A stretch of 59,568 bases of DNA from ZC4RG30 sp046047615 (GCA_046047615.1 JBJOHO010000076.1:1-59568), one strand, 5' to 3'. Counted from the stretch's first letter, positions 25,023 through 33,734 are shown. Program-made: numbers and translations. The notes: a model not told the origin generated them from the letters alone.

Positions 25023-26042
25023 ATGATCATCGACTGCCACGGCCACTACACCACTGCCCCCCAGTCCCTCACGGACTTCCGCGATGCGCAGATCGCCGCC
25101 CTCAAGGATCCGGTGCAGACGCCCTCGCGGGAGTCGCTGAAGATCAGCGATGACCAGATCCGCGACAGCCTGGAGAAGGCCCAGCTGAAGCTGCAGCGTG
25201 AGCGCGGCTCGGATCTCACCGTATTCTCGCCCCGCGCGTCGACGATGGCGCACCACATCGGCGTGGAGGCCACCAGCCTCGAGTGGTCGCAGATCAACAA
25301 CGACCTGATCGAGCGTGTCGTCGGCCTATACCCGAGGAACTTCGTGGGCGTCTGCATGCTGCCGCAGTCACCGGGTGCCGCGCTGGCCGGCAGCGTCCGG
25401 GAACTCGAGCGCTGCGCGCAGATGGGTTTCATTGGCGCGAACCTGAACCCTGACCCGTCGGGCGGCCACTGGACGGCACCGCCGCTGACAGACCGCTACT
25501 GGTACCCGATCTACGAGAAGCTCTGCGAACTCGACATGCCGGCGATGGTGCATGTGAGTTCGTCCTGCAACCACAATTTCCATGCCACTGGCGCGCACTA
25601 CATCAACGCCGACACCACGGCCTTCATGCAGTTCATCCAGGGCGACCTCTTCAAGGACTTCCCGTCGCTGCGGCTGATCATCCCGCACGGCGGCGGTGCC
25701 GTGCCTTACCACTGGGGGCGCTACCGTGGCCTGGCGCAGGACATGAAGCGCCCGCCACTGGACACGCACGTGATGAACAACGTGTTCTTCGACACCTGCG
25801 TCTACCACCAGCCGGGCATCGACCTGCTGCTCAAGGTGATCCCGGTCGAAAATATCCTGTTTGGATCAGAGATGGTCGGCGCCGTGCGCGGCATCGATCC
25901 GACGACGGGCTTCAACTACGACGACACCAAGCGTTACATCGAGGCTTCCGCGTTGCCGGACGCCGACAAGCAGCGGATCTTCGAGGGCAACGCATATCGC
26001 GTCTATCCGCGCCTGAAGGCGCACCTGGAACGCCACGCCTGA
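25023..26042 (+). CDS. Amidohydrolase, LigJ-like 4-oxalomesaconate hydratase
   Basis: A 339-residue TIM-barrel amidohydrolase. The metal site HxH is in IIDCHGHYTTAP; then SDLTVFSPRASTMAHHIG, NLNPDPSGGHWT, LTDRYWYPIYEKLCEL, LIIPHGGGAVPYHWGR, FFDTCVYHQPGIDLL and SEMVGAVRGIDPTTGFNYDD. These run in step with the known LigJ of Sphingobium, which hydrates 4-oxalomesaconate to 4-carboxy-4-hydroxy-2-oxoadipate, the substrate of LigK. Length fits (about 341). The product would be passed to the LigK-like enzyme encoded on the other strand at 28288-28965. The EthD-like gene follows 43 bases later. Confidence 0.78.
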   Translation: MIIDCHGHYTTAPQSLTDFRDAQIAALKDPVQTPSRESLKISDDQIRDSLEKAQLKLQRERGSDLTVFSPRASTMAHHIGVEATSLEWSQINNDLIERVVGLYPRNFVGVCMLPQSPGAALAGSVRELERCAQMGFIGANLNPDPSGGHWTAPPLTDRYWYPIYEKLCELDMPAMVHVSSSCNHNFHATGAHYINADTTAFMQFIQGDLFKDFPSLRLIIPHGGGAVPYHWGRYRGLAQDMKRPPLDTHVMNNVFFDTCVYHQPGIDLLLKVIPVENILFGSEMVGAVRGIDPTTGFNYDDTKRYIEASALPDADKQRIFEGNAYRVYPRLKAHLERHA

Positions 26043-26085
26043 CCAGAGCGCGGCAGGGCCGCGGGACAATACACGGGGGGAACAG

Positions 26086-26853
26086 ATGGAACTTGCGAAC
26101 AGTGGCCGCAGGCGCTGCCTGCAAGGCATGGGTGTTCTGGCACTGCTGGCCGCAGCAGAGCGGCTGCCGGTGGCCGCCGCAGCCGCCAACCTGCCCGGCG
26201 CGCTCTGCCTGTCGATGGTCTACCTCAAGAACGTGCGCTTCGACGTGGAGCATTTCCAGACAGCCCACCTCCCGTTGCTGCGCCGCCTCTATGGCAGCGC
26301 GGTCGGCCGCATCGACCTGCGCATGGCGCCGCGGTCCCGCGACCGCAAGATGGTGCCACCGGTCTCCGGGATCATCAGCCTGTACATCAACGACATCCAG
26401 GCGTTTGGCACCGTCACCGGCGAGCATGGGAAGTCGATCGCCGACGATCTGGCGAAGGTCACGCGTGGCGAACCGTTCGTGCAGTACGACCAGGTCGTCG
26501 CGGCGCAGGGAGAAGACACCAGCGCGATCGCGCCGGGCGCTGATTGCACGACCTTCCTCTACGCCGCGGCGGAGGGCAAGCGCTTTGACACACAGTACTA
26601 CGCCGCCCATGTCCTGCCGCTGATGGCAGAAGCCTATGGCGACAGCGTCCGCCGCATGGAGGTCCTCAAGGGCGTGGCGGCGCAGGGCGGCGGAGCCTTG
26701 CCCTTCGCAGCCACCATCAACCTGTACCCGCGTGATGCGGCTGCGATGATGGCGGCCGGGCGCGCAGTCGGCATGAAGCTCATGGCCGAAACGCCGCGTT
26801 ACACGGACATCCTGCCCCTGGTGGCCAGTACGCACCTGCGTGCCGCAGGCTGA
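26086..26853 (+). CDS. Exported two-domain EthD-like protein of unknown function
   Basis: A 255-residue protein with a Tat-like N-terminus (GRRRCLQGMGVLALLAAA, then an Ala-rich hydrophobic run to about residue 34). The rest is two tandem copies of an EthD/dimeric alpha-beta-barrel-like unit: YLKNVRFDVEHFQTAHLPLL near residue 46, and AAEGKRFDTQYYAAHVLPLM near residue 165, each with a FD..(H/Y)F..AH(L/V)PL pattern. EthD proteins are usually cytoplasmic and single-domain (about 100 residues), so the fused, exported form is unusual. It follows the ligJ-like gene and probably shares its transcript. I cannot name its activity. Confidence 0.65.
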   Translation: MELANSGRRRCLQGMGVLALLAAAERLPVAAAAANLPGALCLSMVYLKNVRFDVEHFQTAHLPLLRRLYGSAVGRIDLRMAPRSRDRKMVPPVSGIISLYINDIQAFGTVTGEHGKSIADDLAKVTRGEPFVQYDQVVAAQGEDTSAIAPGADCTTFLYAAAEGKRFDTQYYAAHVLPLMAEAYGDSVRRMEVLKGVAAQGGGALPFAATINLYPRDAAAMMAAGRAVGMKLMAETPRYTDILPLVASTHLRAAG

Positions 26854-26868
26854 GGTCTGCCGACCGGC

Positions 26869-28263
26869 TCAGCCGCCACGTTGTTGCCTGTAACTGGCGA
26901 TCGCGAGACCGGCGGCCACCGAGGTGAACGGGTCGTGGGCAACCACCCTGCCGGGGAACAGGTCCTCGAGCAGCTGCCGAACGGCGACGATCTGCGAGGT
27001 GCCGCCTGTGCGGATCACGGTGTCGATGGCCGTCGCGGGCAACTGCAGGCGGTCGAGCAGGCCCGTCACCAACTCGCGTGTCTGCAGCAACGGCCCGGCC
27101 AGCAAGGCGTCGAACCGGGCGCGCGTGAAGGGCACCCGCAGGTTCAGTTCGGGAATGTCGATGTCCGTGGCCTCGAGCGAGGACAGTGCCACCTTGGCAC
27201 GACGGATCGCGCGGAAGCAGGTGTAACCCTCGTTGAAGCAGACCAGATCGTGCAGCCGGCGGAACTTCTCCGCGGCAAGGTCCGGCTGCGCCATGCGGTC
27301 CACCAGCATCGACTTGGTGCGGTTCTGGTTGAGCGTATGTGTGATCGGCCAGTGCAACAGCGCGGTCTCGTATTCCTCGAACGGGAACACCGTGTCTATC
27401 ACGCTGCCATCCACCACACGGCGCCACCGCTCGCCCTTGCCCAGTTCCGGAAACAGGAGCCGGGCAAAAATCAATTGATCGATCTTGTCGCCGCCCAACG
27501 CCAGGCCAGCGGTGCCCAGCACCTCGAACCGGTCTCCGTCATGGTGCACCACGGCCAGATCGAGCGTGCCGCCGCCGAAGTCCACCGTGAGTGCAAGCCC
27601 CGGCCGCTGTGGCCGTGCCTGATGCAGGTAGCTGAGCGTGGCGCCAATGGGTTCCTCGCGGAAGGCAAGCCCCTGCAGGCCTGCATGCCCGAAGGCCTCG
27701 GCAAGGCGCCCCTGGGCAAGCGCATCGTTGTGTTGGCCACTGCCCTCGAAATGCACTGGACGCCCGGCCATCACGGGCAGGGCAGGGTGCCCGGCATCTG
27801 CCTCGATGGCCTGACGCATGCGCAACAGGATCGGCGTGATGAGGGCCACCAGACGGAACTGGCGGCCAAACACCGGAACGCGCTCCAGCGCCGGATCGCC
27901 CAGGAGGCGTTTGAGACCGTGGAACAGACGACCCGGCTGGCCGCGATCGGTCAGTGGCCCGAACACCAGGTTGCGCTGCGTCTGCAGGCGGCTGGTGATG
28001 TCCTCGCCAGATTCGCTGCCCGTGATGCCGCTGGCCGCTTCGCCGATCACCTCGGCCACCATCTCGACGCGGCGGCCGCGGTTCTCGTCGATATAGCGGT
28101 CGATCGCGTCCTGGCCTGTCAGCGCATGGAATTCCCGGTCCAGGTGCAGCGCCGTGGGAAGGACCGGCCCGTCACGCTCGAGCCGGACCAGATGCACCTG
28201 CCGCCCGTCGAACCAGGCGGCAGTGGAATTGGAGGTCCCGAAGTCCAGCCCGATGCCGATCAT
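26869..28263 (-). CDS. Hsp70-family protein, YegD-like
   Basis: A 464-residue actin-fold ATPase. Phosphate-1 motif IGLDFGTSNSTAAW at the N-terminus, phosphate-2 LTVDFGGGTLDLAVVH near residue 230, GGDKIDQLIFARLLFP, and adenosine motif IRTGGTSQIVAVRQLLEDLF near residue 425. It has no DnaK substrate-binding domain, and its length matches E. coli YegD (450). It starts 24 bases after the LigK-like stop and is therefore probably the third gene of ligW-ligK-yegD. Family function is poorly defined; a chaperone role for a pathway enzyme is speculation. Confidence 0.82.
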   Translation of the reverse strand: MIGIGLDFGTSNSTAAWFDGRQVHLVRLERDGPVLPTALHLDREFHALTGQDAIDRYIDENRGRRVEMVAEVIGEAASGITGSESGEDITSRLQTQRNLVFGPLTDRGQPGRLFHGLKRLLGDPALERVPVFGRQFRLVALITPILLRMRQAIEADAGHPALPVMAGRPVHFEGSGQHNDALAQGRLAEAFGHAGLQGLAFREEPIGATLSYLHQARPQRPGLALTVDFGGGTLDLAVVHHDGDRFEVLGTAGLALGGDKIDQLIFARLLFPELGKGERWRRVVDGSVIDTVFPFEEYETALLHWPITHTLNQNRTKSMLVDRMAQPDLAAEKFRRLHDLVCFNEGYTCFRAIRRAKVALSSLEATDIDIPELNLRVPFTRARFDALLAGPLLQTRELVTGLLDRLQLPATAIDTVIRTGGTSQIVAVRQLLEDLFPGRVVAHDPFTSVAAGLAIASYRQQRGG

Positions 28264-28287
28264 CTGCCGCCGGACTCCGGAACGGTC

Positions 28288-28965
28288 TCAGATGTACTTC
28301 AGGCCGAGCTCGGCCAGCTTCTCGCGGAAGCCGTAGATGTCCATGCCCAGCTCGCCGGCGGCGAGCCGCTTGCGCTTGCTCTCCTCGTTGGCGACGCGCT
28401 TGGCAGCCGCATCGGCCACGGTCGACGCTTCGGCGCAGCGCACGACGCAGACACCGTCGTCGTCGGCCACGATGACATCGCCCGGGTTGATGGCCTGGGC
28501 CGCGCAGATCACGGGAATGTTGACCGAACCCAGGCTGGCCTTGATCGTGCCCTGCGCGTAGATGGCCTTGCTCCACACGGGGAAGTCCATCTCCTTGAGC
28601 GTGGCCACGTCACGGACGCCGGCATCGATGATGAGGGCTTGCACGCCACGCGCCTGCAGTGAGGTGGCCAGCAGGTCGCCGAAGTAGCCATCCACGCAGG
28701 GCGAGGTCGGCGCGACGACCAGGATGTCGCCCGGCTTGCAGACCTCGACGGCGACGTGGAGCATCCAGTTGTCTCCCGGCGGGGAAGACACCGTGACCGC
28801 CGGGCCGGCAATGGACTTGCCGCTGTAGATGGGCCGCATGTACGAGGCCAGCAGGCCCGTGCGACCCTGTGCCTCGTGGACAGTGGCGACACCATGGCTC
28901 GCCAGGGCTGTGCAGACTTCCGGGGCAGGACGTGGGATCTCGCGGACGCAGACGTGCTTGCTCAT
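28288..28965 (-). CDS. 4-carboxy-4-hydroxy-2-oxoadipate aldolase, LigK/ProA-like
   Basis: A 225-residue member of the RraA-like class II aldolase family. Characteristic segments are ATVHEAQGRTGLLASYMRPI, SSPPGDNWMLHVAVEVCKPG, GYFGDLLATSLQARGV, IDAGVRDVATLKEMDFPVW and NPGDVIVADDDGVCVV, the last with metal-binding acids. LigK cleaves 4-carboxy-4-hydroxy-2-oxoadipate to pyruvate and oxaloacetate and can also decarboxylate oxaloacetate. Length matches (about 228). Plain RraA and demethylmenaquinone-methyltransferase-like proteins are shorter (about 160), which favours LigK. It lies 28 bases after the LigW-like gene. Confidence 0.78.
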   Translation of the reverse strand: MSKHVCVREIPRPAPEVCTALASHGVATVHEAQGRTGLLASYMRPIYSGKSIAGPAVTVSSPPGDNWMLHVAVEVCKPGDILVVAPTSPCVDGYFGDLLATSLQARGVQALIIDAGVRDVATLKEMDFPVWSKAIYAQGTIKASLGSVNIPVICAAQAINPGDVIVADDDGVCVVRCAEASTVADAAAKRVANEESKRKRLAAGELGMDIYGFREKLAELGLKYI

Positions 28966-28993
28966 GCTGGGGGCTCCGTGGGCTTGGGGTGGT

Positions 28994-30037
28994 TCAGTCG
29001 ACGAGGCGGAACACGCGCTCGGCGTTGGACTGGAAGAATCGCTTCTTGTCCGCGTCCGGAATCGTCATCGCATCGCAGAATCCGACTTCATCCGGCACGT
29101 ACTGGTAGGGATAGTCCATCGCGTACATCACGCGGTCCGCGCCAATGATGCGCTGGCAGAACTCGATCGCCGGTTGCCAGGCCACGCCGCTGTTGGTGAT
29201 GTGGACGTTGTGCCGCAGGTAGTGGCTGATGGGATGGTCCAGCGCCTTCATCTGCGGATAGCGCCTCGAGCGGATCGTGGCGCCGTGCATGTAATCCAGC
29301 CGGTAAAGCCAGAAGGGCAGCGCCTCGCCCGCATGACCGATGATGAACTGCAGTTTCGGGAAGCGGTCGAAGACGCCGGCGCAGATGATGCGCAGCATGT
29401 GCAGGCCGGTGTCCACGCCGAAGCCATACACGGCCCCGTCAAGACCGGCTTCGAGGAAGGGCTCGATCATCTGTTTGGGCGGCGAGTTCGGATGCAGGTA
29501 GATCGGCACGCCCAAGGCTTCAGCGGCCTCGAACAGCGGCCAGAACTTCGGCATGTCGTGGTATTCGCCACGGGTATGGCCGTTGAGGATGACGGCCCGC
29601 ATGTCGAGCGTGCGGACCGCCCGCTCCATTTCCTTCACGGCGCCTGCAACGTCCTGCGGCGCAACGGCGGCCATGCCGGTGAACCGGTCCGGATGACGCC
29701 GGCAGGCGTCGGCAAGGATGTCGTTGGTCTCGGTGGCCAGACGCGTACCCGTGGCGGCATCGAAGCACTGCACGCCCGGCGATGTCAGGGCGATGATCTG
29801 CCGGTCGATGCCCGCCGCGTCCATGTGCGCCAGACGCAGGTCCCCCAGGTCGGCGAGGCCCTCCATGATGAAGCGCGCCCGCTCGCTGGGGCTGTTGGCA
29901 TAGAAACCCCAGAGGCTCTTGTAGCCCGGGTCATCGTAGGCCGCATCGGCAGCGAGTTCCTGGTACATCTTCAGGACGTAGGCGGGCGCGAAGGCCTCCT
30001 CGGTCGCGATGCGCAGGTATTCGGGCTTGGTTACCAT
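28994..30037 (-). CDS. Amidohydrolase-fold decarboxylase, LigW-like (5-carboxyvanillate decarboxylase)
   Basis: A 347-residue member of the ACMSD/gamma-resorcylate decarboxylase family. Metal and active-site elements fit LigW: RIATEEAFAP at the N-terminus, KSLWGFYANSPSERARFI, ALTSPGVQ, YLHPNSPPKQMI, FIIGHAGEALPFWLYRLDYM, HITNSGVAW and YAMDYPYQYV. LigW removes the 5-carboxyl of 5-carboxyvanillate, made in breakdown of the lignin biphenyl 5,5'-dehydrodivanillate, to give vanillate. Related family members decarboxylate gamma-resorcylate or dihydroxybenzoates, so the exact aromatic acid is uncertain. It heads the minus-strand unit with the LigK- and YegD-like genes and is divergent from an aldehyde dehydrogenase only 34 bases away. 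Confidence 0.68.
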   Translation of the reverse strand: MVTKPEYLRIATEEAFAPAYVLKMYQELAADAAYDDPGYKSLWGFYANSPSERARFIMEGLADLGDLRLAHMDAAGIDRQIIALTSPGVQCFDAATGTRLATETNDILADACRRHPDRFTGMAAVAPQDVAGAVKEMERAVRTLDMRAVILNGHTRGEYHDMPKFWPLFEAAEALGVPIYLHPNSPPKQMIEPFLEAGLDGAVYGFGVDTGLHMLRIICAGVFDRFPKLQFIIGHAGEALPFWLYRLDYMHGATIRSRRYPQMKALDHPISHYLRHNVHITNSGVAWQPAIEFCQRIIGADRVMYAMDYPYQYVPDEVGFCDAMTIPDADKKRFFQSNAERVFRLVD

Positions 30038-30071
30038 GCAATCCCCGTCTTGAATCCGCCAGAGGAGCCGA

Positions 30072-31505
30072 ATGATGCCCTACCCGACGCCCGCGATGTT
30101 GATCGACGGCGAATGGATCTGCGGTGGCGGCCGGGCCGTCCAGGACGTGGTCAACCCCGCCACCGGGGATGTCATCGGGCAGGTGCCGCTCGCCACGCCG
30201 GAGGATCTGGACCGCGCCCTTGCGGCAGCCGAACGGGCCTGGCCGGTCTGGCGGGCGCTGCAACCGGCGCAACGCGGACGGATCCTGCACAGGGCCGCCG
30301 AACTCATCCGCGAGCGCAGCGAAGAGATTGCGCGGATCGCCACCCAGGAGATGGGCAAGACGCTTCACGAAACACGGATCGAAGCGGCCATCGCCGCAGA
30401 GATCTTCACGTGGTACGCGGAGGAAGGCCGCCGTGCCTACGGACGGGTGCTGCCCCAACGCACGCCGGGTGTCCGCATGACGGTGGTCAAGGAGCCGGTC
30501 GGACCGGTGGCCGGCTTTGCACCGTGGAACTTCCCCATCGGCAATCCGTCCCGCAAGCTGGGCGCTGCGCTTGGCGCCGGGTGCAGCTGCATCGTCAAGC
30601 CCGCCGAGGAGTCGCCGGGTTCTGCCATGCTGGTGGCGCAGGCGCTGCTGGACGCCGGTGTGCCGGCCGGCGCCATGAACATCGTCTTTGGCGTACCCGC
30701 ACAGGTGTCGGCGCAGCTGCTGCGTTCGCCAGTGATCCGCGCGATGTCCTTCACGGGGTCGACAGTGGTCGGCAAGCAGTTGGCTGCACTCTGCGCGCAG
30801 GGCATGAAGCGCAGCACCATGGAACTGGGCGGCCATGCGCCGGTCCTGGTGTTCGACGACGTCGATCTTGACGCCGTGCTCGATCTTGCGGTGGCCGCCA
30901 AATACCGCAATGCCGGCCAGGTCTGTGTCTCGCCCACACGTTTCTACGTGCAGGCCTCGATCCACGAACGCTTCGTCGCGGGGTTCGCAGAACGTGCCGC
31001 GCGGATCCCCGTCGGCAACGGGCTGGATGAGGCCCACCGGATGGGGCCGTTGGCCCACGCGCGGCGCTTGCCCGCCGTCGAGGCACTCGTGGCCGATGCC
31101 TTGAAGCAGGGTGCGCACTTGCAGACCGGGGGCGAGCGCATCGCGGGACCGGGGCTTTTCTATGCGCCCACCGTGTTGTCCGATGTACCGGAAACGGCCC
31201 GCATCATGAACGAGGAACCCTTCGGGCCCATTGCGCTCATCAACAAGTTCCGCGATCTCGATGACGCCATCACCGCTGCCAACCGCCTGCCTTACGGACT
31301 GGCGGCCTATGCCTTCACGCGCGATTCGCGCCGCGTGAACCTGCTGGGTGAGCGGATCGAGGCCGGCATGGTCGGGATCAACAGTTTCACCATCGCGGTT
31401 CCCGAGGCGCCGTTTGGCGGCGTCAAGGAAAGCGGCCATGGATCGGAAGAGGGCATCGAAGGCCTGGAGGCCTGCCTGGTGACGAAGTTCATCACCGAAT
31501 CCTGA
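30072..31505 (+). CDS. Aldehyde dehydrogenase, succinate-semialdehyde dehydrogenase-like
   Basis: A 477-residue aldehyde dehydrogenase with DVVNPATGDVIGQVPLAT, APWNFPIGNPSRKLG, SFTGSTVVGKQLA, the general base in TMELGGHAPVLV, the catalytic Cys in YRNAGQVCVSPTRF, and EAPFGGVKESGHGSEEG near the C-terminus. The pattern resembles GabD/semialdehyde dehydrogenases more than the gene at 20632. ATGs at 30072 and 30075 are both possible; GAGGAG is 4 bases upstream of the first. Divergent position from the LigW-like gene suggests joint regulation. Substrate unknown. Confidence 0.88.
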   Translation: MMPYPTPAMLIDGEWICGGGRAVQDVVNPATGDVIGQVPLATPEDLDRALAAAERAWPVWRALQPAQRGRILHRAAELIRERSEEIARIATQEMGKTLHETRIEAAIAAEIFTWYAEEGRRAYGRVLPQRTPGVRMTVVKEPVGPVAGFAPWNFPIGNPSRKLGAALGAGCSCIVKPAEESPGSAMLVAQALLDAGVPAGAMNIVFGVPAQVSAQLLRSPVIRAMSFTGSTVVGKQLAALCAQGMKRSTMELGGHAPVLVFDDVDLDAVLDLAVAAKYRNAGQVCVSPTRFYVQASIHERFVAGFAERAARIPVGNGLDEAHRMGPLAHARRLPAVEALVADALKQGAHLQTGGERIAGPGLFYAPTVLSDVPETARIMNEEPFGPIALINKFRDLDDAITAANRLPYGLAAYAFTRDSRRVNLLGERIEAGMVGINSFTIAVPEAPFGGVKESGHGSEEGIEGLEACLVTKFITES

Positions 31506-31516
31506 GGCCTTGCGCC

Positions 31517-32986
31517 TTACCCTGCCGGGTGGCCGCGATGGCCGCTCACGCTGCTGCCGGCATCCGCCGGCAGTTGCCTGAACCAGTAGAGCGACGCGAG
31601 GGACAGCAGTCCCACCAATACCCACGCGGCACGGAATTCCCCGACTCCGGGAGTCTGCAAGCCGCGCGCGACCACCAGCATCTGCAACACCACCGACGCC
31701 AGCGCGATGCCGAGCATCGTGGCGACCTGCTGTACCGTGGCCGCCAGGCTGGTGGCACCGCTCATGTCGCGCTCGGACACGTCGGCATAACCCATGGTGT
31801 TCACGCTCGTGAACAGTATCGAGCGCGTCACACCCACGGCGAAGAACAGGGCGAACAGCAGCACGCGTGGCGTCTGCGGTCCGCTCAGGGCCATGCTGCA
31901 CAACAGCGCTGCGGAGGCAACCGCGTCGATGCACAGCACTTGCCGGAAACCGAACCGGCGCACGATCGTTGCGGCCTGGGTGCGCATCGCCAGCGCCCCC
32001 ATGGCGCCGCCGCAGGTCAGCAGTCCCGACTCGGCAGCAGTCATTCCGAAGCCCGTCTGCAACATGAGCGGCAACAGCAGGCTCGAAGCGCCGACTGCGG
32101 CCCTGAACACATTGCCTCCCGCCAATGACGCGCGGAAGGTCGGCAGGTGCCACAACTGCAGTGGCAGCAAGGCACGGTGACCTGGACGCCGCGAGCGCTG
32201 CAGGAAGCCCATGAACGCAGCAGCAGCGCCCGCGAACAGCGCGATGACTGCCCAACCGGGCAGCATGCCTTTCCCCAGCGTCTCGACGCCCAGCAGCAGG
32301 AGTGTCAGCCCCAGGCCCAGCTGCAACACCGCCTGCCAATCCAGCGTGGGACCCGGCTGCGGTGCTTCAGGGGGAATGTGGCGGCCTGCAAGCCACCAGG
32401 CGAGGACGCCGAGCGGCAGGTTCAGCCAGAAGATCCAGCGCCAGGAGCCATAAGTGGCGATGAGTCCCCCCAATGGTGGCGCGATCATGGGTGCAACAAG
32501 CGCCGGCACGGTGATCCAGGCCATGGCGGAGACCAACTCGTGCTTGGGAATGCGCCGCAACAGGATCAGCCGGCCCACGGGCACCATCATGGCACCGCCG
32601 ACACCCTGCAACAGGCGGCCCAGCACCAGTTGCCACACCTCTGTCGCAAAACCACAGGCGGCGGAAGCGACCGTGAACACCACGATGGCCAGACGGAACA
32701 ACCGCCGCGCACCGTACCGGTCCGCGAGCCAGCCACTGGCGGGTACGAGGGCCGCCAGCCCAAGCAGGTAGGCAGACAGGGCGAGGCTCAGGTGCAACGG
32801 CGAGACGGCCAGCGACCGTGCCACTTCCGGCAATGCCGTGGCAAGGATGCTGCTGTCAAGGTTCTCCATGAACAACGCGCTGGCCACGACCAGCGGCAGC
32901 GTGCGCGAGACGGCCGTGGCGGAGCCCTCAGCCCGCGGGGAGCAGCAACAGGGCCGCACCGGCCGCGGCAACACGCCAGCCGGCAA
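31517..32986 (-). CDS. MFS transporter, DHA2 (EmrB-like) family
   Basis: An inner-membrane exporter of up to 489 residues with about 14 hydrophobic segments. The family signature is visible: FMENLDSSILATALPEVARS in helix 1, GWLADRYGARRLFRLAIVVF between helices 2 and 3, and GRLLQGVGGAMMVPVGRLIL in helix 4. It would expel a compound using the proton gradient. The ATG at 32986 gives a 59-base overlap with the end of uppP and a cysteine-rich start (RPCCCSPRAEG) that is not typical; a GTG at 32959 is an alternative. It ends 11 bases from the convergent aldehyde dehydrogenase gene. Confidence 0.83.
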   Translation of the reverse strand: MPAGVLPRPVRPCCCSPRAEGSATAVSRTLPLVVASALFMENLDSSILATALPEVARSLAVSPLHLSLALSAYLLGLAALVPASGWLADRYGARRLFRLAIVVFTVASAACGFATEVWQLVLGRLLQGVGGAMMVPVGRLILLRRIPKHELVSAMAWITVPALVAPMIAPPLGGLIATYGSWRWIFWLNLPLGVLAWWLAGRHIPPEAPQPGPTLDWQAVLQLGLGLTLLLLGVETLGKGMLPGWAVIALFAGAAAAFMGFLQRSRRPGHRALLPLQLWHLPTFRASLAGGNVFRAAVGASSLLLPLMLQTGFGMTAAESGLLTCGGAMGALAMRTQAATIVRRFGFRQVLCIDAVASAALLCSMALSGPQTPRVLLFALFFAVGVTRSILFTSVNTMGYADVSERDMSGATSLAATVQQVATMLGIALASVVLQMLVVARGLQTPGVGEFRAAWVLVGLLSLASLYWFRQLPADAGSSVSGHRGHPAG

Positions 32987-33734
32987 ACAGCAGCAGGCCG
33001 TGCGTATTGAGCCAGCCCACCATCCACTTCACGGCCAGGGCTGCGGACAGCCACGCCGCAAAGAAGCCGGCCAGCAACACCGGCCAGCCGTAGGCAGCGA
33101 TCATGGCATCGCCGCCCTGCAGGGCCGTGTAGACCGTCGCTGCCGTCAGCGTCAGCAGGCCGAGCAGAAAGGCAAATTCAACCGCAGCGGCCAGTGACAG
33201 TCCGACCAGCAAGCCGGCGAGGATGGTCACCAGGCTGCGACTGGTGCCCGGCCACATGGCCACGCACTGCAACAGTCCGATCAACAGTGCCGCACGATAG
33301 CTCAGGTGCAGGACGTCCAGGCCCTCACGGCGCCGCTCCACCCAGTTGCCCAACAGGACGATGGCCAGCGCGCCGGCCAACCACGCCGCAATGATGGGAG
33401 TGCGACCAAACAGGTGGGATTCGATCCAGGCCTCGAACACCACGCCGACTGCAGCCGCCGGCAGGAAGGCCAGCAGCACGCACAGCGCCAGACGCAGTGC
33501 ACTGCCATCGCCGCGGAGGACACCGGCCGTCACGAAGCCGATGCGCTGGTGGTAGACGCCCAACACCGCGAGTATGGCGCCCGACTGGATCGCAATGGCG
33601 TAACCGTTGGACGCCGCATCCACCGGGATACCCAACAGGCGCTGCGCCATCAGCAGGTGCCCGGTGGAACTCACCGGCAGATATTCCGTGATGCCTTCGA
33701 CCAGCCCGAGGATCAGGGCCTGCAGCAGATCCAT
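32928..33734 (-). CDS. uppP: Undecaprenyl-diphosphatase UppP (BacA)
   Basis: A 268-residue polytopic membrane enzyme that removes a phosphate from undecaprenyl diphosphate to recycle the carrier lipid of cell-wall synthesis; loss lowers and excess raises bacitracin resistance. Both family motifs are present: EGITEYLPVSSTGHL at residues 13-27 and MWPGTSRSLVTILAG near residue 160, the latter with the catalytic Ser/Arg. Length is normal (E. coli 273). It overlaps the MFS gene downstream and follows the S8 protease gene by 36 bases. Confidence 0.95.
   Translation of the reverse strand: MDLLQALILGLVEGITEYLPVSSTGHLLMAQRLLGIPVDAASNGYAIAIQSGAILAVLGVYHQRIGFVTAGVLRGDGSALRLALCVLLAFLPAAAVGVVFEAWIESHLFGRTPIIAAWLAGALAIVLLGNWVERRREGLDVLHLSYRAALLIGLLQCVAMWPGTSRSLVTILAGLLVGLSLAAAVEFAFLLGLLTLTAATVYTALQGGDAMIAAYGWPVLLAGFFAAWLSAALAVKWMVGWLNTHGLLLFAGWRVAAAGAALLLLPAG

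Noticed and set aside
26881..28662. 593-codon plus-strand frame opposite the YegD- and LigK-like genes
   Set aside because: No motif, and both minus-strand genes show full family signatures.
29931..32339. 802-codon minus-strand frame opposite the aldehyde dehydrogenase
   Set aside because: Low-complexity Arg/Gly/Ala translation crossing two real genes; a GC shadow.
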